This document shows, piece after piece, positions 46,712 to 59,520 of a stretch of DNA of 64,000 nucleotides. This DNA comes from Glandiceps talaboti. Its lineage: Eukaryota > Hemichordata > Enteropneusta > Spengelidae. Position 1 is the stretch's first letter. Each line of letters starts with the position of its first letter. Where the stretch lies: positions 16,334,867 through 16,398,866 of the forward strand of contig NC_135557.1 in assembly GCF_964340395.1 (NCBI RefSeq). Reading direction: 5' to 3'. The notes under the pieces are model-generated. The model saw nothing but the letters and a program-made list of their open reading frames with translations. It was not told the origin of the DNA and searched no databases. A program made the translations under genes and the position numbers.

Positions 46712-47395
46712 GGTAGATTGCAAGATACATCGTGTCGTTCTGTGTGAGGGGTTGACTGATGTGTGAGGGTGGTCCATCATGGTGTACTGTACCTTACAGA
46801 TTATACAAGTGGTAGATTGCAAGATACATCGTGTTGTTCTGTGGGAGGGGGTTGACTGATGTGTGAGGGTGGTCCATCACGGCGTACTGTACCTTACAGA
46901 TTATACAAGTGGTAGATTGCAAGATACATCGTGTTGTTCTGTGGGAGGGGGTTGACTGATGTGTGAGGGTGGTCCATCACGGCGTACTGTACCTTACAGA
47001 TTATACAAGTGGTAGATTGCAAGATACATCGTGTTGTTCTGTGGGAGGGGGTTGACTGATGTGTGAGGGTGGTCCATCACGGCGTACTGTACCTTACAGA
47101 TTATACAAGTGGTAGATTGCAAGATACATCGTGTCGGTCTGTGTGAGGGGTTGACTAATGTGTGAGGGTGGTCCATCACGGCGTACTGTCCATTACAGAT
47201 TATACAAGTGGTAGACTATAAGATACATCGGGTCATTCCGTGTGAGGGGTTAACCGATGTAGGAGGGTGGCCAGTCATGGCATACCTTAAAAGTAGTAGA
47301 CTTCAAGATACAATGTACGTCATGTCGTTCTGTGTGAGGGGTTGACCAATGTGTGAGGGTGCCTCATCACAGTGTACAGTACCTCACAGACTATA
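46712..47395 (+). repeat. ~100-bp tandem array made of family T elements
   Basis: ggtagattgcaagatacatc starts at 46712, 46811, 46911, 47011 and 47111, and diverged units start near 47210 and 47291. The three from 46811 are almost identical. Each unit contains gatgtgtgagggtggtccat and ctgtaccttacagattatac, so the inverted ends of the family T element are present in every unit. Confidence 0.93.
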
Positions 47396-48341
47396 CAAGT
47401 GTTAGTGACACAAGGAAACAAAACACACATCACAATGTAAACCGGCTACATGTACCTTCACAGCAGTCATGTTTGCAGAAGCAGAAAATTAACTCATCAC
47501 AACTACAATTTCTGATGAAATACAATTCTAATTCTGATAATTTCACACACGATACACTGTGTAACACAAAATACGCAATTCCACATATTAAGTTTGTCTG
47601 AATATCTACGAGATATATCAATCCTTCCTGCACCTTGTTTTCACCCGCTACCTTCTCACAACAAGTCATGTTTGCAACAGCAGAAAATTATTTCACCTTA
47701 ACATATTATACATATATATATTCTGGTATCTTCTTACGATGTATGTTTCTATTTTCTAGTATTAAACAAAAAAGTACACGGCATAACTAATACGAATCAG
47801 ATCTTGTGTGATTAGCTCGTTTCTGAAGTATCCTTTCTGTATTTCATAAAGTCTGAATACAGGAGAGGCAATCAGTACGCTTAACGCTCCACTGAAATCC
47901 ATTCTCAAATCAGTTTCTTTGTAGAGAGCTAATATTTGCATTTTGGTATTACGCCATGCATAGTGAGAGTGGTCAGGAAATGCAGACGTAGGTAAAAAAT
48001 TTCAAGAAGCTTTCAGCTCATCTCAAGACAAATTCCAAGTATGTCGCATCAAAGTGTTTTACTCCTTGTAGCAGACTACTCGTCTTAAATGTGTTTGTTC
48101 TATTCATGATAGTTTGATTGAATGTCTATACATCGTAGTATTAGTATTAATGGATTTGTCAAAATATCAAGACTGAATGTTTGAGCTGTCATGTGTGAAA
48201 AATAAATGATGGAACAGTTTTGTAATTTCTGAAGAAAAATTTCAGGCTGAAAAAAAGTGAAAGCTACTCAATCTTATAGTAACCAGGTAACCAACAGATT
48301 CTGGGAAGTGTTCTGAAAGTTCACAAACCTAATGATGACAA

Positions 48342-48551
48342 TGTACGATAAACCTAGATACAACATGTATTTTCACTACTACAAAATGTTGCGATCTTAC
48401 AGTCTTCAACAAGTTCTCAAAGACTAATTTTCTCTAATTACCAGACTGGTACATTGTGTTCATGCACACGAAGGCATTTTACTTAGTCACTACTTATTTT
48501 TGCGTTTTTGTTTTCCAATAAGTCTTTAGTGAAAATTTCCATGGTTACAGT
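48342..48551 (-). mobile_element. MITE, family K, reverse copy
   Basis: acgataaacctagatacaac .. ttccatggttacagta. Inverted homologue of 22315-22527 over the whole length. Confidence 0.8.
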
Positions 48552-48589
48552 ACAAATTCAGGTATGTAGAACTTAGAAGACTGACACAC

Positions 48590-48593
48590 AAAC

Positions 48594-48652
<59 letters not shown>

Positions 48653-48696
48653 CAGACTAGACAGACACATGCACCTACATGTAAGCATACATGCAT

Positions 48697-48755
<59 letters not shown>
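48590..48755. repeat. (GACA)n and (CA)n microsatellites
   Basis: GACA run 48598-48650, then CA run 48698-48752. Confidence 0.97.
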
Positions 48756-48759
<4 letters not shown>

Positions 48760-50132
48760 TGTACCTGTACATGTATGTACCTTACACAACCATAGACCCT
48801 ACACATATACAAATGTACATATACACTTTGTACACATGCCTATCAAATTCACAGCATTGTTAGATTTTTGACAAATGTCCCAACTCTTTACTTGACGAAG
48901 CAGTACAACATGCGTCTGTCTTCATATAGATATAAGAACACAACTTGAGGCAATAACCAAAAGGGTTCTTCCTTTTGCAAATATGAACACATTTACTGTG
49001 CAACTACAAGCTGCCAAGAAGTCATGAATAAAAGACAGCTTTTCCTGACCCTTGGAAGCATCTTACGACACGACACTAGGCAACATATTGCAAACACCTT
49101 GGTGAAACCAATCAGACTAAAAGCAGCCAGGCTTACTTTACCATTGCGATTACATCTCTAAATCAATTTTTGATTACACTCTTCTCTATTGGAATTGTTT
49201 TTTTAATAGAACATGCACCTCAAAATCATGATAACAATATAAGTGATAAACATCTAAATCATCTTAAACTAATAACACCCAGGGAACCGTCTACATTTGT
49301 ACCTACATCATTACATGACAAAATTATACTTAGTTATTTTCTCTACCGTTATCTGAAATACAAACTCAGTCCTTTTCCACGTATTTAGGTAATCTATTCA
49401 ATTTTCAGAGCACTTTATTTTGGGGTTAAAAAGAAAGTCAGCGCTGCGATAACATCGTCACGTTTATATAAACTTGGCAAATACATGTACTAAACTATCA
49501 CTGTCAAGGTTAAGCCCAGACTCTTTTGCTAGAGTAAAGTTTGACCATACAGAGGAGATGATCGTCGTGATCAAAACATAGGAAGCTAGTCTACCAAATT
49601 CATAGTATGGTCTTCAGACAATTTCACCCTCAATCAATGGCACAGATTATACTTGCAAATTTGTAACTCTCAATATTTTCTGTCTACGATTTTTATCTTT
49701 AATTTTGATTTACTACATATAGTTTATTCTAATTAATTTGTTGATTTCTCTTCATTTAAGCTTTGTAAATTTTCAGCATTTCCTCCAGGAATTACATGTA
49801 TTACATTTTCAAATCAATTCTTTGTAACCAACTCATAAATAAGTACAAAATACTTTCTTAGGTTCCTTCCCAAACACATTATGTACATGTACTTTTCCTC
49901 GCCATCAAATCATGAATTATTTTTTTTTTACAGATCGATATGACAGGTGTCTTGTGATATTAATATGTAATGATCGAAATTTAATGAGAGACTGAAGGAG
50001 GCAGTCGTAATGCATCACAAGGGATAAAATTCTCAAGCATTGTCATATTAAAATTAAAGATATACAATTGTGAAATCATTTGCCAAATATTTTTACTGAT
50101 ACTCAAGAGTTCTGCAGTTTTGGATTATGATA

Positions 50133-50312
50133 CAGGGCTTGAAATTAACTGTTTTCTTTGGTAGTCCTAGTGAGCTACCAATTTCAGAAATTGGTAGTCC
50201 AAGGATGGTGACCAATAGTCCTATATTATTGAACTGAAAACAGAGTTTCTCTATTGGAAATAATTGCGTGTATCACACTCAGTTTTGCATCAAATTGGCT
50301 AAGAGGGCACAC
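50133..50312 (+). mobile_element. Truncated CAGGG MITE joined to a family C end
   Basis: cagggcttgaaattaactgt .. to about 50265 matches the left half of 21365-21660. It is followed directly by catcaaattggctaagaggg + cacactgg, the end of a family C element. Confidence 0.65.
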
Positions 50313-50916
50313 TGGTTAGAACTGCTGCAGGCAGTAACCCTTCAATGATATACATGCTGGTGAGATTGTTACTAGTGCCAGCCTTGTGAAAACACGATGC
50401 TGACCCTGTATTAACACTAATCTAACCCAATACTACTACATGTACCCTGGTGGAAAATGATTCCTGATGTGTACCAATAAGAATGAATTGTGACCTGCAT
50501 AGATAAAAGGGGAAAATTACCATACCTAGGAAATGAACATATCCGTTTGACCAGATCACAGAATACATTATTGACTAGAATATTGAAAAGTTAATGACCT
50601 AGAACACATCTCAGTGTCTGTACCTTATCAACTCTTAACATAGTATTTGAAGTCTCACTCTCAATTTCCTACTAATGTACCATTTACCATGGCAACTGGC
50701 ATCTGTAAGATTAATAGTTTCACCCTTGCCATAAAAAAAAGCTGTAAGTGCTTGACTAAAAATCCATACAGGATAAAATATTGATACAACTCTAAATGGA
50801 TATCATGATATAGAAAGTTCAAAGATCATTTTACAATTAGTAAACGTTCCTACCATACTAGAGAAGAAAAGCGTTTTTTTTTAAAACCTTAGATGTCAAC
50901 CTCATATTATATTTAT

Positions 50917-51237
50917 AGGCTTAAAATTTAAGTGTGAACAACATGTCTTTGGCAGAGCTATAGAAAAAGTTAGTCCAGAACAAAGAATGATCCTAAATAA
51001 TCCATAGGGCTTCACTGATAAGATTACACTAATGCAATATTACACACACTGGTGACACAGGACTGAAACATTGCCCTTTAAAGGCCCACCACTAGGATTG
51101 ATATTAACATGTAGAAATTAGAATACTTGTCTGTCACAGTGTCAGAGCTATAGAAAAACATAGAATGATCCTATATCCATATGACTCCACTGATAATACT
51201 AATATGATGACCTGGGATTGAAACGTTGGCCTTTTGT
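50917..51237 (-). mobile_element. Two family D elements joined head to tail
   Basis: Copies 50917-51081 and 51078-51237, both reversed, meet at ccctttaaaggcccacc, where the end of one is the start of the next. Confidence 0.65.
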
Positions 51238-51590
51238 CTGTGTGTCTGTGTACATGGTATATACATTTATGTATGTACATGTATGTACAATGTATGTACA
51301 CATACATACATTTTTATGTATACATGCATGCATGTGTGTATGTACATTTATTGATGAGTGCGTGTGTGTGTGTGTGCATGAGTACGTGCATGTATGTATT
51401 ATGTATGTATGTATGTATGTATGTATGCATGTATGAATATACATTTTTATGTACATATGTATGTATGCATGTGTGTATATACATATGTATGCAATTGTGC
51501 GTGCGTGGGTGCATGGGTGCGTGCGTGCATGCATGTACATGTAAGTATGTATCTACATTTTGTATGTATATATGTATATATTTTCCTTCC
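51235..51590. repeat. (TGTA)n/(TG)n compound microsatellite
   Basis: ATGT/TGTA words with TG and GCATG runs (51361-51380, 51402-51430, 51495-51535). Cys/Tyr/Met frames are artefacts. Confidence 0.95.
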
Positions 51591-51994
51591 ATACTATAGT
51601 TTGGACTAGAGCTCCTATGTACATGTGTAAGTTCTAAAACTTTATATTAATGTCCTAATTACAAGCACTACACAAATTCATGAAAGCTCTAGTACATTGT
51701 TAAGTATTTAGTTAATTTGTATGACTCCACAAAATACTTGAGTTCAGTCATTAATCTTCCAATGTTCCACTAATCTCTACTATTTACAGAAATACAATCA
51801 AGTCAGTAAGTACACTTGTCTTTATTCATTACAATCCATTTCAATAGTTTTTGTGATTTGTGAGAATCATTCAGGCAGATTTATTAAGTCTGAGTGGGTT
51901 TTTTCCTTCTTGTCTGCAATTTTGAGTCTAGTCAATTATTGTAAAGTTTGCAACAGAGATACAATGTACGTTCACAAGCAAAAGTGTGTGTATC

Positions 51995-52135
51995 AATAAG
52001 TGAGTGTACATATGTATGTATGTATGTATGTGTATGTATGTATGTATGTATGTATGTACATTGTATGCACGCACGCACACTCACGCGCGCATGTGTGTGT
52101 GCGCGTGAGTGCGTGCGTGCGTGCGTGCGTGCGGA
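51995..52135. repeat. (TATG)n then (GCGT)n microsatellite
   Basis: TATG run 52013-52058, then alternating purine-pyrimidine CACGCGCGCATGTGTG and (GCGT)n at 52110-52132, a locally GC-rich spot. Confidence 0.93.
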
Positions 52136-52984
52136 AGGAAAGTGGTAGAACTTGTCTTCCAAAATAATTACAATCATAAGAGGCACATATTTTCATCAAG
52201 GCAAATCAATAGAAAACAAACTGTTCTCACAATTCTCATCTTTCATACTAATAATTTGTGGACTATGTTCATTATACCACTAACCACTTCATCCAAATCT
52301 TGTATTTCCATACATTTGCATTCGCACTCAAAAGATCGTATTGGTTGGTTGTCAGGGGCAACATGTTATTATATGCACAATATATACTATTAGTATTACA
52401 TTATACCATCTAACAATATACAGGACAAATAAAAACTAAGACATTAAGAGAGAAACGTTTGTTATGATCAATTCATAAAAATGCCTCCTTTTCAATGCAG
52501 TAAAACAAAATAGAAGCCGTTCTTAAGTATAAAGTAAATGAGCTCTAGAAAATTTTACGTTTTACACTTCATCTGGAAAGGCCTCTCATATTTTATGAGA
52601 TAAATGTGTTCATTTCAGAAAACAGGTTGAAAACTTACATTAGGCTTCTTTTTTACGATTAAATTGCACCGAGAGCAGAATTGTAAAATAACGTGATTTT
52701 ATGACGAGAATCAATTAGTAACATAACTACTAGGTTGGGAGGAAAACGTTTAAAAACTGCTCTTTATACAACAATCACTAATGGACTTAAGACTATAAGA
52801 GGTACTCATTTTTGTTTTATGGCAAAATTCGAATAATAGCATGTGGTGAATAGTAACATATTATACTAACTGTCACCACCTATAAAATAGTGTTTTTTAT
52901 CAAATTGGAACTGGGGGCAAAATCCATTTTTGTATCTACCAGTTATAAGAACATTGAATAAACTGTTGACATGTACACATCTGT

Positions 52985-53420
52985 ACAGTTTGAGAATTCC
53001 TTTGCTAGCTAACTGTCAGTCTGATGTTACCCTGATCTGATCTAATTTGCTAGCTAACTGTTAGCCTGATGTTACCCCTATCTGACTTGCTAACTAACTG
53101 TAATGGTCTGGTGTTACCCCAATCTGACTTGAAGGTTAACTGTTACTCTGATGTTACCCCTATCTGATTTGTTAGCTCATTCTCGGCCTGGTGTTACACC
53201 ATGTACCTCCATCTGATTTGCTTAAACTCATTGACAGTTCAGCCTTCTGTTAACAGTAAGCGACATGTAGCCTGGTGATATAGTCTAATGGTGATGTTAT
53301 TAACCTTTCCAGTTGCTAAAACATACTACTGTTGAGGTGTTCGTGCGAACTCAATGTTTAGCACTGAGCTAGCCCAATGCTCACCCATTCAGAAAATGAT
53401 TCTAAGCTGTATATATACTT
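52985..53420 (+). repeat. Gttaac/gttacc-type repeats, family F
   Basis: Repeated ctaactgtcagtctgatgtt, accccaatctgacttg, ending in a full unit (aacctttccagttgctaaaa, then cattcagaaaatgattctaa). Confidence 0.65.
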
Positions 53421-53619
53421 TTATTATGTGGTATTGTAAATTACGTTTACAGTACTGTACTTGACACAAGTCATTTTTGTGAAGGGTAATTGTTCATGTG
53501 TTAATACATGTATACCTGGAGGGTGTAACACCTGTGCTTTTCTCAGGGAAATAACACAAAGCTAAATACACGTACACACTATGGCTGAGAACCAAGAAGT
53601 ATTAAACCATGCAGGAGTC

Positions 53620-53990
53620 AAGTTGAACAATATATACTAGTAATATATATATACTCTGGTGTTCTATGTCACGATAATGCATGTCTACATCAGTACATGT
53701 ACTGTATGTCACGATAACAAGTGTCTATGCATATCACTGGTTCAGCTGTGTTCAAAATATGAGTCAAAATTCAAAATTGCCATTATTTTCCCTGATTTTT
53801 CTTTGATATCACAATGTACTGGAGCTAGTATAATTACATGTATGTTATTCTCAAATATTTTTCTTCATTCAGCCGGAAAATATACATGACCTAAGGGGTT
53901 GTCACTACTCTCTAGCAGCTCATAGTGACAAAGGCCCCTTAGGTCACTCATATTTTCCTTGTCTAAACGAAGAAAAATATTGGGGAATAA
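53620..53990 (+). mobile_element. Hairpin element, family H, copy 4
   Basis: catgtctacatcag, aaaattgccattattttccc and the arms 53842-53902 (tgttattctcaaatattttt) and 53933-53988 (aaaaatattggggaataa). Confidence 0.75.
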
Positions 53991-54439
53991 ATATACTGAC
54001 GTAAATACTACTAAGTTTAAAAACACTTATTTCACAAATTTCATTCTCATCACTGCTTTCATTCAACTAAAAACAATTACTGTCAACGTTTCTCATCTCT
54101 GTATTACTCCATTTGACAAAGTAACACATCTGACGTGTCACTTTGTTACATCTTAATGTCATGACCATCTCTACCTGTCAACTCAGCTAAGACATCAGTT
54201 GACTGAGTAACACATTAAAGTACCAACTTATATTACATATTGTCACTTCAAGTTATCTCTAATACAATTTGGACACTTCACATTTCACTGAATGGTGCCA
54301 CACCAGTATTTATCATTTAAGTGATTTCACAAGTACCATATTTTATTTGTTGTTTTTTTCAGTTTTATTAAGAGATTATAGTAGTCAATTATTCAGCTTA
54401 CAGTATGAATGCAACTTGGGGATAAATTTCACTAAAATT

Positions 54440-54830
54440 TGTAAAAATCAGTTCTTCAATTCTTGCCAAACTCTACAATATGAAAGCTTGTTCCTGGCAC
54501 TTTTGAAATAATTAAAAGAAATTCAGAGATACACTATCTGCTTTTTGGCAGATCTGTCAATCTTCCATAGAGTTATCGCACCATTGGCAGCCATATTGGA
54601 TTCTACGGCCATATTGGATTCTACGGCCATATTGGATTCTGCGGCCATATTGGATTCTAAAATGGCTTCATTTTGATAATACTTTGACCACAATTTCAAA
54701 AATTTATACGGATACCCCAGATATTTTATTGATTTTAACTGAGAAGAAGTTGGCATTTTCTTGGACAAAGTAACAACACACCTTTAAAGAGTCTATATTT
54801 TCTAGGTGCAGTGCTCATTGAATACTGGTC
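54440..54830. mobile_element. Family M element, copy with expanded 18-bp core
   Basis: Aligned with 7720-7990 over most of its length (cttgccaaactctacaatat, tttattgattttaactgaga). The segment gccatattggattctacg, single in the other copy, is repeated four times at 54590, 54608, 54626 and 54644. Confidence 0.72.
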
Positions 54831-56699
54831 CATTTTGATTTATACCGTACATACAAGTTGTTAGTCTGGATGCCAACGTGGAGGTGTAAATCGTAACGAT
54901 ACTGTATAGGGACTAAACTAATACATTGTACATCAATGGTTATTTGGAGTTCAAATTAAAGAGATGCAAGTCCAGGTCGTATAAAACCAGTCTTTACTAC
55001 AAAGAGTTATGATCAGAATACAGAACAAAGTACACGTGGCTGAAAATTATTACAGGCACTGTTTTTGAAATGTCATCATGCTAAAGTTTGTTACATTTCA
55101 CAATAAACAGATTACCAGTCAGTTTTACAATCTGTTCATAGCAAAGGTTATGGTCTCTATAACTGTGTATCGTGTTGTTTGAATTATATGCAAGAACTGT
55201 TAATAGACTGTCAAACTCTTATCTAAATATTTCCAAGCTAAAATAATTTGTTATTTTCACCTTTGAAAATAGATTATTACTTAAGTTTGCAAGATACACA
55301 CACTACATATATGTTAATAATAATAGCAAAGGGGTGTTAAACTTAATAAGGCAATGATCTCTGTAAGTGTCTACAATACATACAGTACTAATACATGTAG
55401 TACTTTTGATAGAACTGTTTCGTTTATTCAATAGACCTGTCTACTTTCCATCAGGGCAATTTTCATATTGTCTAGTTTGGTATTTCAACATCTGTATCAA
55501 AACAGATATGTTTTCAGTTTGCAAGATACATATACATAAAAATGTGGAAGTGTTCATACACATTTAGTCAAATCCATGGTCTCTATACAAATTACCATGT
55601 TGATGTACAGTATACATGTATCAGACATTTGTAAATATATACATGCAGTTTAAGTTAGTATTAAACTATGCTTGGTAGAAATCTTATTTCATCAGAATCT
55701 TTCCATGCCTAGAGTTTGCTACTTTCACTGCTTTAAGCAGATGTTATGATAGCATGCAATGCACAAACATGTTTAGCTGTTCACAGCGAAGGCTATGATC
55801 TCTACAGATATTTGTGATAAAGTACACACAACATAACTTCTCACAGCTGTCAAATGATATCAGTGTTTCATTATAAATTTGCTATTTTCACTTCCATAAA
55901 ATGAATGTACATGTACCAGTACATGTACTTCAAGTTCTACTAGCAGAAATAAATCATGTCATATGACAGAGATAACTGATTTACAATGTACATGGTCTAG
56001 AAACTATACACTTGGACTTGTTTCTATGATCTCTCTCCCACCATGTAGTCAAATGGACAAATTCTACCGAAAATCTAGCTAAATCTCCTGCTGTCAGTAT
56101 CAATCCATCACACACACTGACAGGCGGTTATAATTAGTTACTTCGTTAATAACAAATTCAACCTCCAGTCAGAAAGCAAATCACAGGAAAGCACATTTAT
56201 AAATTATATCAATGCTCCAATAGCATTAGTGCATGCGCGTTCCCGCAATAGTGGGAATCGTGGTGAAAGGGTTAAGCTACCATTGTAAGAATGGAATGTC
56301 ATACTGGAGAAAGCAATTTGACTATACGGTAGTATGAGAACATATAGGAGACAAGCCCACACGTATATACATGTAGTTTCTAGACACACTGTAATCTCAA
56401 CTCATATTGTTACAAAGTACATGAACACATGAGAGAACTTCTGAGAGCTGTCATATGATGACATCGAGTGTTTTCATCACAAATTTATTACTTTCATAGA
56501 TCTCTCAAGTGAATGTACTTACCTATATTTACATAGCAAGTCATTTCATACGTTAAAGAGATAACTGATGTACTATACACAAAGTACATGTAACCTGGCT
56601 ATTATCCACATCAATCGCTATCATACATTGTAGCGGTCATATTGCCATTGGGGTATGTCAATGAGTCTTTACCATCAATTAGATTTCAACAAAATAAGA

Positions 56700-57010
56700 G
56701 TTTAATTTGGTTGTATGTACCCTATACTGTGTCAATATATGTCACATTTGTGCCAGGTTAGATAGGAATCGGATATTGAATATCTGAGAAATGATGTATG
56801 ACGGCCACACAAACACATGGGTGCATGGATAGACAGGCGTTACTTGGTTGGGAAACAGAAATGTTTATCAATTGACATCAACATAACTGCAAGAGCTGTA
56901 TTTGTATGTGTTCCATATCATATCAATATATGTGACCTTTGCGCCAGGTTTGATTGAAATCAGATATTGCATGTCACAACTGATGTATGAAGGACACACA
57001 AACACACAAA
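56700..57010 (+). repeat. ~200-bp segment duplicated in tandem
   Basis: tcaatatatgtcacatttgt + gccaggtt.. at 56733 and tcaatatatgtgacctttgc + gccaggtt.. at 56923, each followed by gaaatcagatatt-like and cacaaacacatgg words. Confidence 0.75.
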
Positions 57011-57529
57011 CACATGGATAGGCAGATGCAGCCCACTGTACGAGTTCTTCAGGGGACTTATAACTTGAGTATAAAGTTTCAAAGTTGTCATAATCTTTGT
57101 AATGTGTACGCGAGCTTTTATCATAAATTATATTTCAACAATATGAAATATGATAATAGGGTTTTCATTTAGAGTTACAATAATTTGTTTTCCATTCGAT
57201 ATCAACATACTTACGAGAGCTGTAACTGTATGTAAATCCACATCTCTGGTGGTATACACGTACATGTATATGAACACAACTCCCGGTATATCGTTTACCT
57301 AGTCTGCATACTTGAAAGATGGGTCACAAACTGAGTAAATTTAGAACTGAAGCTTACTGTTGGTGCACTGATTACTGATAAAGAAGTCAGTCACCACTTT
57401 ATTATAGACTATCACCATGTATCTGATGAATCCATTCCAATTCACTTCAGTTGAAAGATAATAAGGAAGGATGACTTGTAGGATTATGTGCGTACCTGTA
57501 GAAGATTACCGTGTATTGCTGGATGACAC

Positions 57530-57800
57530 TCGACCTTCAGTATTGTGATGGGGTTGTTTTACAAATGTGATGTCATATCCATGACCTTCTGTATCATGAT
57601 GGGTTGGATTTACAAATGTGTGATGTCATACATGTGAACCTTGACCTTCTCTTGTGATAGGATAGTTTACATATGTGTGATGTCATATATATGACCCTTG
57701 ACCTTCAGTGTTGTGATGAGGTGGATTTACAAATGTGTGCTGTTTACACATACGCCCCTTGACCTTCTAAGGTGTAATAAGATGGTTTTACACATACATG
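57530..57800 (+). repeat. ~60-bp tandem array, 4-5 units
   Basis: gtgtgatgtcatatatatga, cccttgaccttcagtgttgt and gatgggttggatttacaaat repeat with drift. Confidence 0.85.
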
Positions 57801-57992
57801 TATCTATTAGTGGCTTTGATGACAGTATTCTTGAAAGTATTGATCCTGATAAAGTTATTAAAACAGCATGGTGGAAAAAATTGACATTACAAATATAGGT
57901 GTGACATACGATTTATAACATATCACATCTTTTCATCTTGTTAGACCAAAGCCATTGATTGAATCTATCACCATGCATGTACATACATGTAT

Positions 57993-58135
57993 ATATGTAG
58001 AATCAAGCGTCTAACACCATGTACATATATGTAGAATCAAGCGTCTAACACCATGTACATATATGTAGATTCAAGCGTCTAACACCATGTACATATATGT
58101 AGAATCAAGTGTCTAACACCATGTACATAAATTTG
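57993..58135 (+). repeat. 34-bp tandem array, 4 units
   Basis: atatgtagaatcaagcgtct then aacaccatgtacat; starts 57993, 58027 and at 34-bp steps. The core tcaagcgtctaac is the same as the junction of the 176-bp array. Confidence 0.92.
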
Positions 58136-58395
58136 AGTCTAATTCTGAGACACAAAAATATGATCAATAGCAAAGAACCCTGATTAAATGACCACTAAAA
58201 TTATTTGCTTGTCATTGTATAAAATCTTGAGTGGTTATTAACATTTGAGGGCATTCATTCTGTTTTACCAAAACTATTAATTCCAAAGCACAAAAACGCC
58301 AATTTACCCTCGGTGAAATGACCGCTACAAATATGACATTTGTCAAAGTATGAACATTTAAGTGATTATTGATGTTTGAGGACACTAGTTGTTAG
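58105..58395 (+). repeat. Segment duplicated at 59510-59850
   Basis: tctaattctgagacacaaaa, agaaccctgattaaatgacc and attaacatttgaggg are repeated in order at 59533-59660, and a second internal half-repeat follows in each place. Confidence 0.72.
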
Positions 58396-58589
58396 CCTGA
58401 GGAGAAGTTATCTAAATTGGCAATTTGTCAGACCAAAACTCATTAAATATCACCTGAAATTCAGAGCAAAGATGTACTTGATGAGATAGTAAGACATCAC
58501 GGACGAGGATGGTAGAAATATACATCTTTGCTGACAATGTAATTGGAGGGTTTGAACTGATGCCATAAGCTCTAGGATAATGATGATGT

Positions 58590-58900
58590 TTCAATTGGGC
58601 TAACGTAGGGCTAGAAGTGCAGTAGCCCAGTGCTTATACCAGACTGACGTGAACACCTCACTTGTGTACATTTGCACCAGTCCTATATTCATTAAACTCA
58701 GTGCGAACACCAAACTGACACAAACACCTCACTAGCTTGTTAGCAACTGGAACAGTGGAAGGGTTAATGCCTGCACCAGCTCTATGCTCAGAACAAATTA
58801 ACCAAGGGTTAACACCATAGGCCTTTAACACTGTTGTTAACATAACACTTACAGAACCTTTGGTGTCAACATACAATGTACTGACTGATGCAGGCATTAC
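58590..58900 (-). repeat. Family F repeat, inverted
   Basis: gcaactggaacagtggaagg, gttaatgcctgcaccagctc is the reverse complement of the 18270-type unit. Confidence 0.6.
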
Positions 58901-58984
58901 AAATATGTAACTGCATACATATATACATTTGTATCACATGCTTGTAAAGGAATCAGTGTCTGCTCTGTAGCAACATTTGTAACT

Positions 58985-59520
58985 GACAATGACATGACTG
59001 TCAGCTAACCCACCCTGATGTCAGTCTAGTCTGGAAGTGTTTCTGGCTGCTGAGGTAGATGTTCTGTATTTCTATGCTGTTAGTGTGAAGTTGGATAAGT
59101 ATAAACTGGAGAAAAGATCTGTTAGTCAATTTCCATAGAATCAAGCGTCTAACGCCATGTGACAATGACATGACTGTCAGCTAACCCACCCTGATGTCAG
59201 TCTAGTCTGGAAGTGTTTCTGGCTGCTGAGGTAGATGTTCTGTATTTCTATGCTGTTAGTGTGAAGTTGGATAAGTATAAACTGGAGAAAAGATCTGTTA
59301 GTCAATTTCCATAGAATCAAGCGTCTAACGCCATGTGACAATGACATGACTGTCAGCTAACCCACCCTGACGTCAGTCTAGTCTGGAAGTGTTTCTTGCT
59401 GTTGAGGTAGATGTTCTGTATTTCTATGCTGTTAGTGTGAAGTTGGATAAGTACATTGTGTATAAACAAGAGAAAAATTCTTTAGTCAATTTCAACAAAA
59501 TCAAGCGTCTAACACCATGT
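58985..59520 (+). repeat. 176-bp tandem array, 3 units
   Basis: Starts gacaatgacatgactgtcag at 58985, 59161 and 59337. The first two units look identical; the third has several changes and ends with acaccatgtacac. Each unit ends agaatcaagcgtctaacgcc. Confidence 0.95.

Noticed and set aside
49170-49388. 72-residue plus-strand frame ending in FPRI-stop
   Set aside because: Resembles a decayed coding remnant but I recognise no family, and there are no splice borders or tail.
51194-51600. Cys/Tyr/Met/His-rich frames, both strands
   Set aside because: Translation of TGTA/TG microsatellite.
57180-57210. Possible first coding exon (ATG..CAGCTCTC|gtaagt, phase 2) on the minus strand
   Set aside because: Phase fits exon A, but it encodes only MWIYIQLQL and lies in a locally repeated segment (compare 56890); no promoter or 5' context. 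Treated as coincidence.
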